Positions 1 to 10,949 of a DNA stretch of 64,000 nt are shown piece by piece. The notes below the pieces were generated by a model, which was not told the origin of the DNA, ran no database searches, and was given only the letters and a program-made list of their open reading frames with translations. The position numbers and the translations under genes are program-made. Within the stretch, counting starts at the first letter, position 1; each line of letters starts with the position of its first letter. The stretch lies in NCBI GenBank assembly GCA_949752735.1, contig OX457037.1:12394858-12458857 (forward strand), written 5' to 3'. Source of the DNA: Lumbricus terrestris. Lineage: Eukaryota > Annelida > Clitellata > Crassiclitellata > Lumbricidae.

Positions 1-245
1 AGCAATAAACAGACAAAGAGCTTTGTCACAGTTTCTCTAGAAAATCCAACATTTCTTTGTTAGTCCTCAGTTGCTGAAACTCTACCTCATCAACAAGGTG
101 CCTGTACCTTTCAACTCAAGCAGCAACGTATGATGCCAATTGATGAGAGATTAGTAAAGATGACACATCTGTACTAATCTCTGGAGCAGCTGTGTCGTCA
201 TCATGTTAATCATATACATTGGCTGATAATTACGATGATTTAGCG
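1..245 (-). pseudogene. Inverted degenerate copy of two exons of the gene at 2328-2595
   Basis: Read on the minus strand, this segment aligns with the plus-strand exon/intron/exon stretch 2345-2590. Both share an intron start around TTAGTACAGATGTGTCATCT, an intron end followed by GTACAGGC, and exon text such as RYRHLVDE here against RYRRLGEE there. The copy is broken. The donor GT has become AT, the first exon has lost bases and the frame, and the second exon runs into TGA after LDFLEKL. The intron is kept, so this is a DNA-level inverted duplication, not a retrocopy. The copy runs off the left edge of the window. Confidence 0.6.
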
Positions 246-600
246 GCCTCACTTTTTTGCGGACCTGCAGGTATTTTATCTGTCTATTGCTTGTTCACTT
301 TGTGCTTGTTTATCTTTTGCTTATTAATTTAACTTGGCTTAAAAATACCGCTTTCTGTAGCTAAGGGTGATGCATGCATGGTCTATTGGTCTTAGTGAAA
401 AATGTTTTGTAACATTACTACTAACATGTAGTAATATTTGCTCCCAACATTCAATTACATTTTCATAAAGTACTAATTGTTACATTATATTATCATGCAA
501 TAATAATTATTGTCAACACATGTTATAACTTTGTTCTGGATTGGACAAGTCTGACTCCCATTTACCTGCAGTTGCTCTGCTGTCCCATTTCTGGTGTCCA
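246..600. other. Intergenic or intronic stretch without recognised features
   Basis: AT-rich DNA with short ORFs only; no exon, repeat family or RNA gene recognised. Confidence 0.4.
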
Positions 601-877
601 GCTCGGTGATCTGACCTCCGATCAGCTGAACAAGCTCAGCTCTTGGCCCCTCACTTAGGGACTTCTATGATGCAGGGGTGCTCTTTCCTTCTCAGTGGCT
701 GGTTCAAGAACCTGGACTAGGCTCCCTGTTGCACTCCGCCTTGTGCCTAGAGGTCACACGGCTATGTTCCTTTCTCGTTTAAAAACTGACTTATTTAAAC
801 ATTGTTGAACTGGGAGCACTTCTGAGTAGAAAAGTTGAAGGTGCGTTATATAAAAGTCAATAATAATAATAATATTA
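600..877 (+). mobile_element. 3' end of a non-LTR retrotransposon (CR1/L2-like) with AAT tail
   Basis: In one frame the DNA reads SRTWTRLPVALR, then FLSRLKTDLFKH and a TGA at 806-808. This matches the very C-terminal motif of many CR1/L2-type LINE ORF2 proteins (W-N-x-L-P-x-x-L-R then F-x-x-x-L-K-T-x-L-F). After the stop comes a ~50-bp 3' UTR with GGGAGCACTTCTGAGTAGA, then TTGAAGGTGCGTTATATAAA and a simple AAT-repeat tail. The copy is strongly 5' truncated. Its 3' end resembles the tails of the tRNA-derived SINEs elsewhere in the window. Confidence 0.6.
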
Positions 878-1073
878 TTAATTTACTGGTTAATACTGTT
901 AGTATGTGTAACTTTACTTTAATGGTAATTGCTATCAGTATAATTATACTGATAACATAATATGCTACATTACCAGTTAATGCTTTCAGCCTATGTTACT
1001 TAACATTACCAGTGAAAGAATTACTCGCTGTTAACATAGAGCTATATAAACAATAGAGTGATCTGTGTTGCAG

Positions 1074-1211
1074 GATAAAAGACACGAAATCAAGGATTGC
1101 CGTGCTGACCACCGACCCAGCCCTTCTGGTGCCAAATTTTCACGAGTTTGTGGCGCGGACGCGAGAGAAAGTTCACCGGAACACGCTTCAGGAACTGGAG
1201 AAACTGGAAAG
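1074..1211 (+). CDS. Putative exon, unidentified gene (exon A)
   Basis: The segment is bounded by a good acceptor (TGTTGCAG) and a good donor (AAAG|GTAAGA). One frame is open throughout and reads protein-like: IAVLTTDPALLVPNFHEF, then VARTREKV and LQELEKLE. A second frame is also open but is compositionally odd. The exon ends two bases into a codon, which fits the acceptor at 1984. The protein family was not recognised. Functional assignment is not possible from what is visible. Confidence 0.45.
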
Positions 1212-1562
1212 GTAAGATGAACCACTGCGTTCAACACATCTGCCACCACTTACACATATTTATTAATAGGTAAATGTATTAATATAATTTCTTCCCCAAA
1301 GTACACATGATCCCTCAGGGATCTAAAACATTATGCTAAGAGCTGTTGTTGAATGTCTGGAAATTCAGGCCTTGTCCCCGCAACATTAGTGAAAGTGTCA
1401 CGAAATGCAATGGCATTTCACGATAATATAATGTAATTATTATTATTAAGTAATTAATAATTAATAAGTAATCGGCCGATGACACATAGTGACCAAGCCA
1501 ATAATTCTGTTCATCAACATGAATTGATCATTGGTCATGTATGCATTATTAGCAATTTGTGT

Positions 1563-1829
1563 ATGCATATATATATATATATGTATATATAATAATATAT
1601 ATGTATATATATAATAGTTATATCTGAAGAACATGAACATTTCTCATGGCTAAAAATGGGAACCGGTGCTGTCATGTGCATGAGTGTAAATAGGAATATA
1701 CATATATATATATATGTATATATAATAATATATATGTATATATATAATAGTTATATCTGAAGAACATGAACATTTCTCATGGCTAAAAATGGGAACCGGT
1801 GCTGTCATGTGCATGAGTGTAAATAGGAA
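1563..1829. repeat. Tandem duplication, 133-bp period, in putative intron
   Basis: Two nearly identical copies of a unit made of (AT)-rich sequence followed by ATCTGAAGAACATGAACATT and a GGGAACCGGTGCTGTCATGT block lie 133 bp apart (1622 and 1755 as matching anchor positions). It lies between exons A and B. Confidence 0.85.
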
Positions 1830-1983
1830 AGGCGCCAACACTCACACTCTGTAGACAGGCTCTTAGCTTTTTCTTTACTCTGCACTTAGGTGTCGACTCC
1901 ACCACATGTGGCGTTATATAAATCGTCATCCTATTGTTACTCAACTGATTGTTATTCAACTGATTTTTCATTTTTGATGTTAG

Positions 1984-2179
1984 CTGTCGTCTGCAGAAGT
2001 TTCAGCTGATCTTCCACGGTCTAAAGTCGGTTAATGAGATTCCGGAGAAGTACTTTCCGCGAATGCGAAAGCTTCTTGGAAAGACTAAGACGGAATATAC
2101 CACGGACTGGTTAGCATCTCTGCCCGGACTTTACTTAGACTCTGCTGGGTCGATCTGTGATATGTGTGGATATCTGTGA
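1984..2179 (+). CDS. Putative exon, unidentified gene (exon B)
   Basis: It follows the acceptor GATGTTAG and continues the frame of exon A. It reads LQKFQLIFHGLKSVNEIP, then EKYFPRMRKLLGK and DWLASLPGLYLDS. The frame reaches TGA at 2177-2179. The only strong donor nearby (CACAG|GTAAGT, ending at 2199) lies just past that stop. Either the true donor is a weaker site upstream of the stop, or the gene copy is disrupted here. The right boundary is therefore uncertain. Confidence 0.4.
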
Positions 2180-2327
2180 ATGTGTGTGTGGATGCACAGG
2201 TAAGTATTAGATGGCTATGTACTATAGTATGCAACTATGTGTAATAATAATTGCTCATGTATGTTGGCAACTCTAATTTCTAAATCTGGCTTTAATCAAT
2301 TGGCAATTTAGCTGTGGAGATTTCTAG

Positions 2328-2406
2328 AGTCCTCAAAACGTGAGGCTAATATCATATCAGCCAATGTAGCCTATGTGACTAGCGTGATGCTGACACTGCT
2401 CAAGAG
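2328..2406 (+). CDS. Putative exon, unidentified gene (exon C)
   Basis: Acceptor TTTCTAG and donor AAGAG|GTTAGT flank an open frame reading SSKREANIISANVAYVTS, then VMLTLLKR. The last codon is split and is completed correctly by the next exon (AG|G gives Arg). An inverted decayed copy of this exon and its intron at the left edge of the window supports it as a real duplicated genic unit. Confidence 0.5.
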
Positions 2407-2471
2407 GTTAGTACAGATGTGTCATCTCTACCAAGCTTTTGTTGTCATTATGATGTTGTGTGACTTGACAG

Positions 2472-2595
2472 GTACAGGCGCCTTGGTGAAGAGGCAGAGT
2501 CGCAGCAACCGAGTATTAACAATGAAGCTTTGGATCTTCTGAAGAAACTGAAGCAGTTTGTCTACCACCAACCAACAGACCTACCACTCCACAGG
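2472..2595 (+). CDS. Putative exon, unidentified gene (exon D)
   Basis: It starts after TTGACAG and continues exon C in frame as YRRLGEEAESQQPSINNEA, then LDLLKKLKQFVYHQ and PTDLPLHR. The donor is CACAGG|GTATTT. The composition suggests a helical, charged segment of a cytosolic protein. A homologous but stop-containing version lies inverted at about 1-110. Family not recognised. Confidence 0.5.
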
Positions 2596-2914
2596 GTATT
2601 TGCTATATGATAAAGTGATTTTAAAGTGGTAGGCTCAACTAATCACACAAGTGTAATAACAATAGTTGGACAGGTGGCGGGGCTTGAATTGTTATGTAAA
2701 CAAGACTGGATAGCTTCCAATCCACCAGAAGGCCATTCTGAAACTAATCACACAGCATTTAATATTTAATGAATTGATATTCGAATGGGTATATTATTGA
2801 TTCTTGGACAGTAGACTCCTTCTAGTAATACTTTATTTCTATAAGGATTTATGATATTTTGAAATATGCTTAATTTCAGTCTCATGTGTAAACTTGGAAT
2901 GTTTGATTAAACAG

Positions 2915-2989
2915 GAGAAGATCTGTCTGCTCGTTCTATCTATTCCTGCTGATGAACTTTGCCGTCCAGCATGGCAAAGTGCGCTCATA
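2915..2989 (+). CDS. Putative exon, unidentified gene (exon E)
   Basis: A 75-bp, 25-codon open segment lies between ATTAAACAG and the donor ATA|GTAAGT. It reads EKICLLVLSIPADELC, then RPAWQSALI. Its phase fits exon D. Length divisible by three and two good splice sites make it plausible, but no family was identified. Confidence 0.4.
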
Positions 2990-3529
2990 GTAAGTTATTA
3001 TTCTAGATCAAGTGTACACATTGAGGATACGTTGTCTTGGCTAATTCAACCTAGATATGGTTGCTTGGCCAATGGATTGAGTAGATGGTGAATTAAGTCT
3101 TATAGTACTGTTCATCCAGATCTAGTGAACTTTTCACTTTGTTTGAGACCCCATTTCTATAACAGTGCCATTCAGATGTTCATTAATTGGACTCCAGAAA
3201 TGTTCATGTATTGTACTGTATATGAACATGTACAGCCTTTCAGCAGTGCTCCTAGTGCAGGAGACCCGAGTGAAATTGCAGGATTTGAGGTGATGGAACG
3301 ATGAGGAAAGACTACCAGATTGAACTGATGGGGAAGTCAATTGCATTGGGATGGAGGGACCTATGATATATGCAGGCAAATGATCAAGATAAAAGTTGAG
3401 TAGATGGTGTATTAGATGATAGAGAATTATATAAACAGTGTTGCTTTGGTTACCTTGGAGACAATCATGTAGTGAACCATTTTCAGGAGAGCAGTGAACA
3501 ACAAACAATATCAATATCCCTAGGCACAG

Positions 3530-4016
3530 TGCCCGTAGGAGTCCGACGCCACTCTCTGTCTGAGTCTGTCTCGCGTCATGTTACCCAGCTTCAACCGGTC
3601 CGGTCAGCAGGTCTGCCCCATACCATTAACATCTTGGAGCAGCTGGACCACCTTATCTGATTGAAGAGAATATGGGAGAGAGGCATGAAGGACAACTGGG
3701 TCAATGCCCATATGTGTCCCATGCTCTCTTCTCCGACTCTCTCCATCAGTCTGTCCTGACCGACCTGTGCATGTCAGCTCCACATCATGACACCTTGAAG
3801 CATCTGGGCCGCTATGTCACTTGTGTAGTGGTTTTTGCGGATTTCAATCGTCTGGGTCTTTTACTGCCAGTGTATCGCCACCCATCTGGCAAACCTTCCT
3901 ACTTTTGTCCGGGCTTAGGACCGGCGCAGGGACGTTGTTGGTTCCCTGTGGCGGAGGATGGATGCAGTTTAACGTCATGCCCAGGACCATGTAAAATTAA
4001 ATGTCCATTTTTTTAA
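3530..4016 (+). other. Possible further exon(s) or 3' part of the unidentified gene
   Basis: Two adjacent open frames occur: one ends at 3660 in ILEQLDHLI, and one runs 3672-4016 and includes VLTDLCMSAPHHDTLKHLG and VVVFADFNRLGLLLPVYRHP. Composition is more protein-like than in neighbouring DNA. Splice boundaries could not be fixed, because two competing frames are open across 3537-3660. Treat as a hint only. Confidence 0.25.
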
Positions 4017-4671
4017 AATTATTGGACAACAAACAAGTCCAGATCTAAACTCATTCATTGATTCATTTAGATAGCGCCCGTTCAAAGTTTCTACTCAGGT
4101 GCACCCCAGCCCAAACCCAGCTGAAAAGGATGATTTTTAGCTGCAATAAACCAGCTTATAAATGTGGCTATTAAACTGAGTTTATTATAATATTATGTCT
4201 GTAAACCATAGTGCAATAAGTGATTGGCTAATAAGGAATATGCAAATTGGTTCAACAGTATTGATGATGCCTTATTGTTCGAAGTTGATTGGTGACAGTA
4301 TAGCTTACTGCTTTGGTCCTGTGCTGAAAGATAAATAGCAGGTTCTAGCAACGACAATTAACGACTTACCAGTAAGTAATGTAGACATTTAGGCCCTTTG
4401 TTATCTGATATAGCGATTTTAAAGTGGTGGACTAAGCCTACTACCGGTGGAATTGTAAATGTAAAAGTTAAGGAAAAAGGGGAGAGGACAGTCAAAGTTG
4501 TGACCTGTATAATTACAAGTGCATTATGAGAACGGAATTTGCGAATTAATGGAATCGATTATAATTATTACTTATTATTTTTATTATTTTTTTCTCCAAA
4601 TCGTACAGGACTTCTCATGAACTTGAATAATATAATTGTAAAATTAAATGTCCATTTTTTTAAAATTATTG
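3991..4671. repeat. 34-bp exact direct repeat, 647 bp apart
   Basis: The same 34-bp sequence beginning GTAAAATTAAATGTCC occurs at 3991-4024 and 4638-4671. The interval also contains an inverted SINE tail remnant near 4050-4105. Confidence 0.85.
4050..4110 (-). repeat. SINE 3'-tail remnant
   Basis: On the minus strand it reads CTGAGTAGAAACTTTGAACG, then GGCGCTATCTAAATGAATC, matching the shared SINE/LINE tail found at 812-858 and 6613-6660. Confidence 0.5.
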
Positions 4672-6584
4672 TTGTTATTATTATTATTGTTATTATTATT
4701 ATTATTATCATCATCATAGCTTAATTATTTGAGCTTTCTTTGGTTGTCTTATTCTAATTTATAGTTTGTGATGGTTCGGGTACTGGAATGGAGACTGGAG
4801 GTACTTAAATTCTGGTTGAGTACTCGCCACCTTTACCTTCTCCAATACATTGAAGAGGCCAATTAATGCATTGTTGTAACAGCAGTCAGTTGAATTCTGT
4901 GAACATCTTACAAACAGAAATTGTCTTTCACAAAGAACACGGGTTTATGAACTTGTATATGTCAGGTTTTTCAGCTTGAAGTACTTCAGAGTTCTTGTGT
5001 TTCTGGACGTCTTAGTTATGACCTCTGTTTGCATTACTTTGTGTGTGTGTAGGACCTTGTAGGCCTGTGTGTGCAATGAATGCCTCTATACTAATTTATG
5101 TATATTTGAATGTAAGTGAATGTTTGTATTATATAAACCTTTCTTGGTTTTCAAACTGAAAACGAGATTTTTGCTGTTTATTTGAAGCGGATCCGTTAAA
5201 AAAGGCTTAAAACACACATTTTACTGTTTAACCAGCCAGGCCTATAGGCCTACATGTAGATCTAGTTTGCTTAGCGATGTCAATTATAAACAGGACTACT
5301 GCAGAGTGCTTTTCGAAACAGCAGTCTTGTTGTATGTCATCTAGACTCTAGACCTCGAGTATTTTTCTTGGTTTTGATCTTAAGACCAAGACCTTGTCAA
5401 AGAAAGACCGTCTTTGTCTTGATGCTTCAGGTCTTCACAGCATGAAAGTGCAAAGCAGCAGTTGTAGTATTATAGTTTCAGTTTAATGTGTGATAGCAAA
5501 GATTATTAGTGTCGCCCTCCTCCTTTATCCAGGCTTAGGACTGGCACCAACAGTGACGGAGTTAAAATAAGACGTCAACGCTTTCCCTTTGGCCTGTATG
5601 CTGAAGTTACGTAGCTACTGAGACAGGTGGAATGCAGTAAATATCATTTGGTATCATTCCATAAATCACCCAACCGTGTCGTCAATGAAGCGTGCAGCGT
5701 TCTTTCCACGTGATCGGAAGTAGCCTTCCGTGATTCGAGTTATTGACCAGCGCATCATTTTTTCAGGTGTGCATGCTACTACGGAAATTGTTTGGGAGAC
5801 AAGTCAGACAGCGCCAAGTGAATTTACATTTTATTAGGATGCTTTTAATAAGCGTCACTTAATGATAGCCATACTCTTTGCATTGCAAATTAATATTATT
5901 ATAATTTTTCAGTAGAGGTTTTCAAATAGGATATAGGCTGTTATTTTTTTTATTAACCCATTAACAAATCGTGTGCTTGATATCAGCACACTTTCGCTCG
6001 TAGCCTACTATAGATTTCCAAGTTTCCCCAAGCTTTGCACTTAAAGAATCCTTGACCGTTTTAGCGTCGAAATTATAGAATGTTTGCGCTATATGTATAC
6101 GCTTGTTGATTAGACTAATTCATCTCATCCCTTTTCTTTGCAGTCTCTATGACAACCGGACTCGTATCTCAACCTAGCTTTTCATTATTGTCTTGCGAGC
6201 GTTAAAAAGGCTAGGATTTATAACAATAGAGCGGTTTCTTAATGGACGTGACGTAACAATAAGCGTTTCTGCTATATATTTTTTTCAGCCGTCATAAATG
6301 AAATGACAGCAATAAACATAATAGTCTCTAAATGTATGCATGGCAACGTGTAATAATTGAATGACGTAACAGTAGGTTTTTAGTTTGTAAATGTAAGCTT
6401 GATAACAACTAACAAACAGACTTTCATAATTATTGAATGGACATAACAGACGCCTTTATTCTATGAATCTAAAATTATTTATCGGCTAATAGACGTGCAT
6501 TGCCATTGAAATGACGTAACAATAGACATCTGCACTTGAACCATAGACTATGATACTGTATACTAGCTGTGCCAGCATTATATA
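4672..6584. other. Gene-free AT-rich DNA
   Basis: Only short ORFs, a (TTA)n run at 4675-4710 and scattered short repeats; no exon or RNA gene recognised. Confidence 0.4.
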
Positions 6585-6817
6585 TTTGTTTGTTTGTTTG
6601 TTTGTTTGTATGTGCACTTGTCATAGCGCCCCTTCAAGCTCTCTCTACTCAGAGGCGCTCCCGAATGCAGAGCGTACACTGCATCGGAGTTTCACGCCGA
6701 AGCGCTGAGCAATTGTGAGTGAAGGACTTGCCCAAGGTCCTTACGCGGCGAGGTGGATTCGAGCCCGGAACCTTCCGGCTTCAAGGCAACGACGCTACCA
6801 CTTCACCACCGCGCCCC
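6585..6817 (-). mobile_element. tRNA-derived SINE, full-length-looking copy
   Basis: On the minus strand the element starts GGGGCGCGGTGGTGAAGTGG. It has an A-box-like GTGGTGAAGTGGTAGCG and a B-box-like GGGCTCGAATCC about 40 bp apart, as in tRNA-derived SINE heads. The body contains CTTGGGCAAGTCCTTCACTC and CTTCGGCGTGAAACTCCGAT. The 3' tail is CTCTGAGTAGAGAGAGCTTG, then AAGGGGCGCTATGACAAG and a (CAAA)n run. A second copy is at 61027-61255. Confidence 0.75.
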
Positions 6818-7412
6818 ACATATATATATATTTTTTTAATTTATATAATATATATATGATTATATATGTGTAACAACGTAACATGTGTATATATATGCAG
6901 TTATATGTAGGTGTATCTACATATTATATATTAGGTCTATGTAATATATATGTTTGAACCTAATAGCAGCAGATTCTAGAAAAACATTATGGAGAACTAT
7001 ATATAATAGGTCCTTTGTTACGTCACTCAATTATGAAACGCGTTATAATTTCGAGTGACGTGTTCTGAACAAAGGACTTTCTGCTCTATTATCAAAACTA
7101 CTAATAATAGACTGCATCATTATCGAAATGACGTATAACTTAGCCTTTATATATATAAGAATAGACTTTTGAGTGATAATAATGATGATCTCTACGCCTT
7201 TATTGTCAAAGCGGTTTTCCATGGAACTCCGTACGTGTCCGGTTGTCATGGGGACCAGAGAGAGGAGGCGTATAGAAGCTGCTGCACGAGACTGCTTGTA
7301 TACTTTGACGATGTTCCTCATCGTCAAAGGTCAATTCAATATTTTTGCAGCGGTGGGACTCTTATTTTAAGTATAAGTTAATTTAAGTATTTTTATAGGC
7401 AGAAATCCACCC

Positions 7413-7450
7413 AGAGCTAGGCTAGGGGGCTTAGCCCCTAGCCTAGCTCT
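7413..7450. repeat. Perfect 16-bp inverted repeat (hairpin)
   Basis: Arms AGAGCTAGGCTAGGGG and CCCCTAGCCTAGCTCT are separated by 6 nt. It lies beside a GGGGCCCCCACC-type segment and a CCGGCCCTGA end resembling a MITE terminus near 7515-7525. Confidence 0.85.
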
Positions 7451-7709
7451 GATAAACTCCACCCATGTTGGGGCCCCCACCGTTTTACCGAACAGGGCCC
7501 CCACATCTGTTAATCCGGCCCTGACTAGATTAAACACTGCGCGGCAACTTCTTCAACTTATATCTGTTACTTTATCAGATTAGTTGCAGTTGATGTCCTA
7601 TCCTGCACGTCTCTCGATCTGCGCTTTGGGTCTTACTGCTGTATGGCTTGATGCTTGTTTCTGTATGTCTCCATATCTGTCCTTATGTCTGGCTCGATGT
7701 CCATCTATG

Positions 7710-7887
7710 CAGTGCATAAAGTGTGGAAAAAGAAGTGCCTGGACGCCCCTTATCTTTCCAAAAGAAGTGCCTGGACGCCCCTTACTTTTCCAGTCATTGC
7801 TGGCCAATAAGTGGCTGGACGGCGTTCAGATTTCAAAATAAGTGCATGGACGCCGTCCATGACCGTCCAGCCACACTTTAAGCCCTG
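7710..7887. mobile_element. hAT-type MITE (178 bp) with perfect 8-bp target duplication
   Basis: Ends are CAGTGCATAAAGTGTGG and, read inward from the right, CAGGGCTTAAAGTGTGG. The 8-bp sequence CATCTATG flanks both sides. The inside holds two tandem copies of a ~31-bp unit with AAGTGCCTGGACGCCCCTTA. No coding capacity. 8-bp duplications with CAG-type ends are typical of the hAT superfamily. Confidence 0.8.
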
Positions 7888-7904
7888 CATCTATGTATAC
7901 GACC

Positions 7905-8107
7905 CAGGGCTGTTTTTAAGGAATTTTTAGAACTGCACAACTCCTTTCCTTTCCCTTCCTCCATGGTAGATTACTTCCAATCGGATGACAATGACCTTTT
8001 TTGCTAGTTTTAACTGCACACAAATTGTGATAGAGGTACTTATACAACTGCACAAACCCATTTAGAACTGCACAATTTGTGTACAACTGCACGTGAAAAA
8101 AGCCCTG
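7905..8107. mobile_element. hAT-type MITE (203 bp), CAGGGCT ends
   Basis: The left end CAGGGCTGTTTTTA and right end (reverse complement CAGGGCTTTTTTCA) form the terminal inverted repeat. Flanking 8-mers ATACGACC and ATACGACT differ at one base. The body repeats AACTGCACAA several times. A second copy in the opposite orientation is at 59462-59632. Confidence 0.75.
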
Positions 8108-8660
8108 ATACGACTGTATATATATATAAATATATATATTATATACAACCTATGTGTGTTTGGTTTTGTCGCGTGAAAATTCCACCCGGAGTAAAATGAT
8201 TTATTTGTGAAAGCTGCGTAACTTATGGCCGCCTTTATAGAATGAACAGACGTCAGACTGCATGCATGTGATATCTTCCCTATAATATCATTTATTTAAT
8301 CCTTAGGCCTATGCGTATAAATATATATAATATTTTATATATAATGGCTCTGTTCAAGATTATATAATAATGATCTATACATGTATATTATATAGGCTAT
8401 AGTATAATTATATAAAATTTATAAGCTTATGTTTTTGCCGGAGTTATATTGTTGCTGGCAGTTAATTACTGGATGTGCGACGTATTGATCTGTTTTTGCG
8501 AAATAAGTAGAATATCAATTCTTCCGGGTCAAGAAAAGCTGACCCGTCTCTGTCGCAGATTTCGCGGCAAGGAAACCAGTGGCGCGCGGACGTACAATTA
8601 ATTAACTGGAATGTGCTGGCGCTACACAAGCCGACTGATCATCTCATTTTGCTCGTTCTA
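8108..8660. other. Gene-free AT-rich stretch
   Basis: Contains (TA)-rich segments and no convincing ORF or repeat. Confidence 0.4.
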
Positions 8661-8661
8661 A

Positions 8662-8886
8662 ATGGCGAAGCGTCTGTTCTTGGTGAACACTTATAGATTG
8701 TCCGGCTTAGTGAAAAAATCCTCGGAAGGAACAATGTTGCATTTGAAGGACATAAATTGTAAAAACAAAGTATACAATGCTCTACATTGTTTTTTACGTT
8801 CCTCTAAAATGACCGATTTAATTCAATTTGCGGTGTTGTTAAGACGGACCACAATGTGGTCGCATCGTTTTTATTGTGCGATCTGA
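8662..8886 (+). CDS. Doubtful small ORF, 74 aa
   Basis: ATG in a good context (AAATGG) opens a 74-codon frame beginning MAKRLFLVNTYRLSG. No domain, signal peptide or membrane segment is evident, and no donor site clearly ends it. It could be a first exon or chance. Confidence 0.15.
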   Translation: MAKRLFLVNTYRLSGLVKKSSEGTMLHLKDINCKNKVYNALHCFLRSSKMTDLIQFAVLLRRTTMWSHRFYCAI

Positions 8887-9359
8887 GTGTGCCCCGGGGA
8901 AGTAGAGGACAGTCGAGGCCAGGGCTGGTGATGGGTAGCGCGGGCGAGGGCAGGGCTACCGAGGGACAGATCCGACAGAACTAGCATGGGGCAGTATTGG
9001 CTAGGGAGAGGGCTAACGAGGGACAAGGTTGGTGATGGACAGGGCTAGCGAAGGACATGGCTGGTGAGAGATCTAGCTGGCGAGGTTAAGAGAATTGATG
9101 CGACGGCATGGCTGGCGTATACCTGTGGCTGAATGCAGGAGATACAGTTAAAGAGACTGTAGTTGTGGTAGACTCTTGTCGCAGTGGTCGCGGGCTGCTG
9201 TGAGGGGTTATAAACATTGGTTTGTCTTACGGTAGCTGAGATGTTTCTCTTGCGATTTGTGCGGTAGGAGAGTTAATGGCATTAGGCGGTCGGCTTAGAG
9301 TGGAGCCGCCAAGTGACGCTCAACTGCTATGGATGGCAACTCAACTGGGTCTGTTGTGA

Positions 9360-10045
9360 GGGGTAGAGGGAAAGAAGATGGGTAGGAGGAGGAGGTGGAG
9401 GAGGAGGGAAGAGGAGGAGATGGAAATGGAGTTGGAGAAGGAACAGGAGGAGGAGGAGAAAATGTGGAGGACGAGACGGTGTGGAGTAGAAGTGGAATTG
9501 GAAGAGTGGAATAGTGGAGGAAAGAAAGGAGGAGGAATTGACGGAGGAAAACTCGGTGAAGGAAGCAGAAGAAAGCAGAGGAAACAGAGGAGAAAGAAGA
9601 TCATGATGATATATCCATGGATGGGAAGGGATGCACCGCAGTGGGAGAAGGGGAAAGGGAAAGGGAAGACTAGACTGGAAGGGAGGAGAATGTGAGGGTG
9701 GGCGCCGTGGCAACGTCAGATGGATCTGCCATGGAGCGATGGGAGGGGTGGGGGGGGTTGGCGATGGTCAGACATGTGGACCTACATGTATGCGGTGGAA
9801 CGACGACGACGACGAAGCTTACTAATGGCCGCTGGACGCATCTACGGAAGCGAAGAGGGAACTGCACGCACTCGCTTAATTAGTAGTCCAACTAATGAAA
9901 GAAGCAGATGAGGGGAGAAAGACAGACAGACAGACAGACAGACAGGCAGGCAAAGAGAAAGTTCAGAGTCAGAGGGACGGAGAAAGGGAGGGAGAAAGAG
10001 AGGAAGAAAGGGGGAAAGGGGAGAGAGACTGAGAGACAGACAGAG

Positions 10046-10116
<71 letters not shown>

Positions 10117-10410
10117 GATAGAGAGATAGAGAGAGAGAGGGGGAAAAGGAAGATGGACACGAAGGAAGAGGGAGAGCAAAATAAAGGGGGAGACAGAGAC
10201 ACAGAGACAGACAGGAAGACAAAGAAAAGGCAGAGAGAGAGACAGACCTAGACTGATAGAGAGAAAGAGAATGGTATACAACGACACAGAGAGACGCACA
10301 ATCAAAGAGGAAATCAATGAGGACACTGGGAGGCAATGAAAAAGAAGCAGATGGGAAGGCAGAGATACAGACAGATACAGACACAGACAGACAGACAGAC
10401 AGACAGAGAG
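9360..10410. repeat. Long purine-rich tract (GGA, GA and GACA repeats)
   Basis: Most of this kilobase is A/G on the plus strand: GGA/GAA blocks at 9370-9690, GACA at 9920-9952, a near-perfect (GA)n at 10052-10104, and GACA again at 10375-10405. Long open frames here (Ser/Pro/Leu-rich on one strand, Arg/Glu-rich on the other) are products of the repeat. Confidence 0.85.
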
Positions 10411-10526
10411 GGAGAGGAACCGACTGCGATATGAATCTGATTGCAGTTAACTATACCGTCAGACGTCATTTTGATTGCAATCGGGTTTAGAAGAAGAAGA
10501 AGAAGGAGTGTCTCCTTACTAAACTT

Positions 10527-10840
10527 ATGTTGGTAATGATGACCACAATGATGACGACAACGGTCGTGACGACGACGACAACGACGACGATGATGATAAT
10601 GATGACGACGACGATGATGATAATGACGACGATGATGATAATGATGACGACGACGACGATAATGATAATGATGACGACGACGATGATGATAATGACGACG
10701 ATGATGATAATGACGATGATGATGATAATGATGACGACGACGATGATGATAATGATGACGACGACGATGATGATAATGACGACGATGATGATAATGATGA
10801 CGACGACGATGATGATAATGACGACGACGACGACGACGAC

Positions 10841-10881
<41 letters not shown>

Positions 10882-10905
10882 CGACGACGACAACGACAAC
10901 GACGA
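10527..10905. repeat. Compound GAC/GAT/AAT trinucleotide array
   Basis: About 380 bp of in-phase triplets alternating GACGACGAC blocks with GATGATGATAAT blocks, ending in a pure (GAT)n and (GAC)n run. Open in all frames because of triplet periodicity. Confidence 0.9.
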
Positions 10906-10949
10906 CTATTATTATTATTAAGTCGACGATGATGAAATATGTTCTATAC

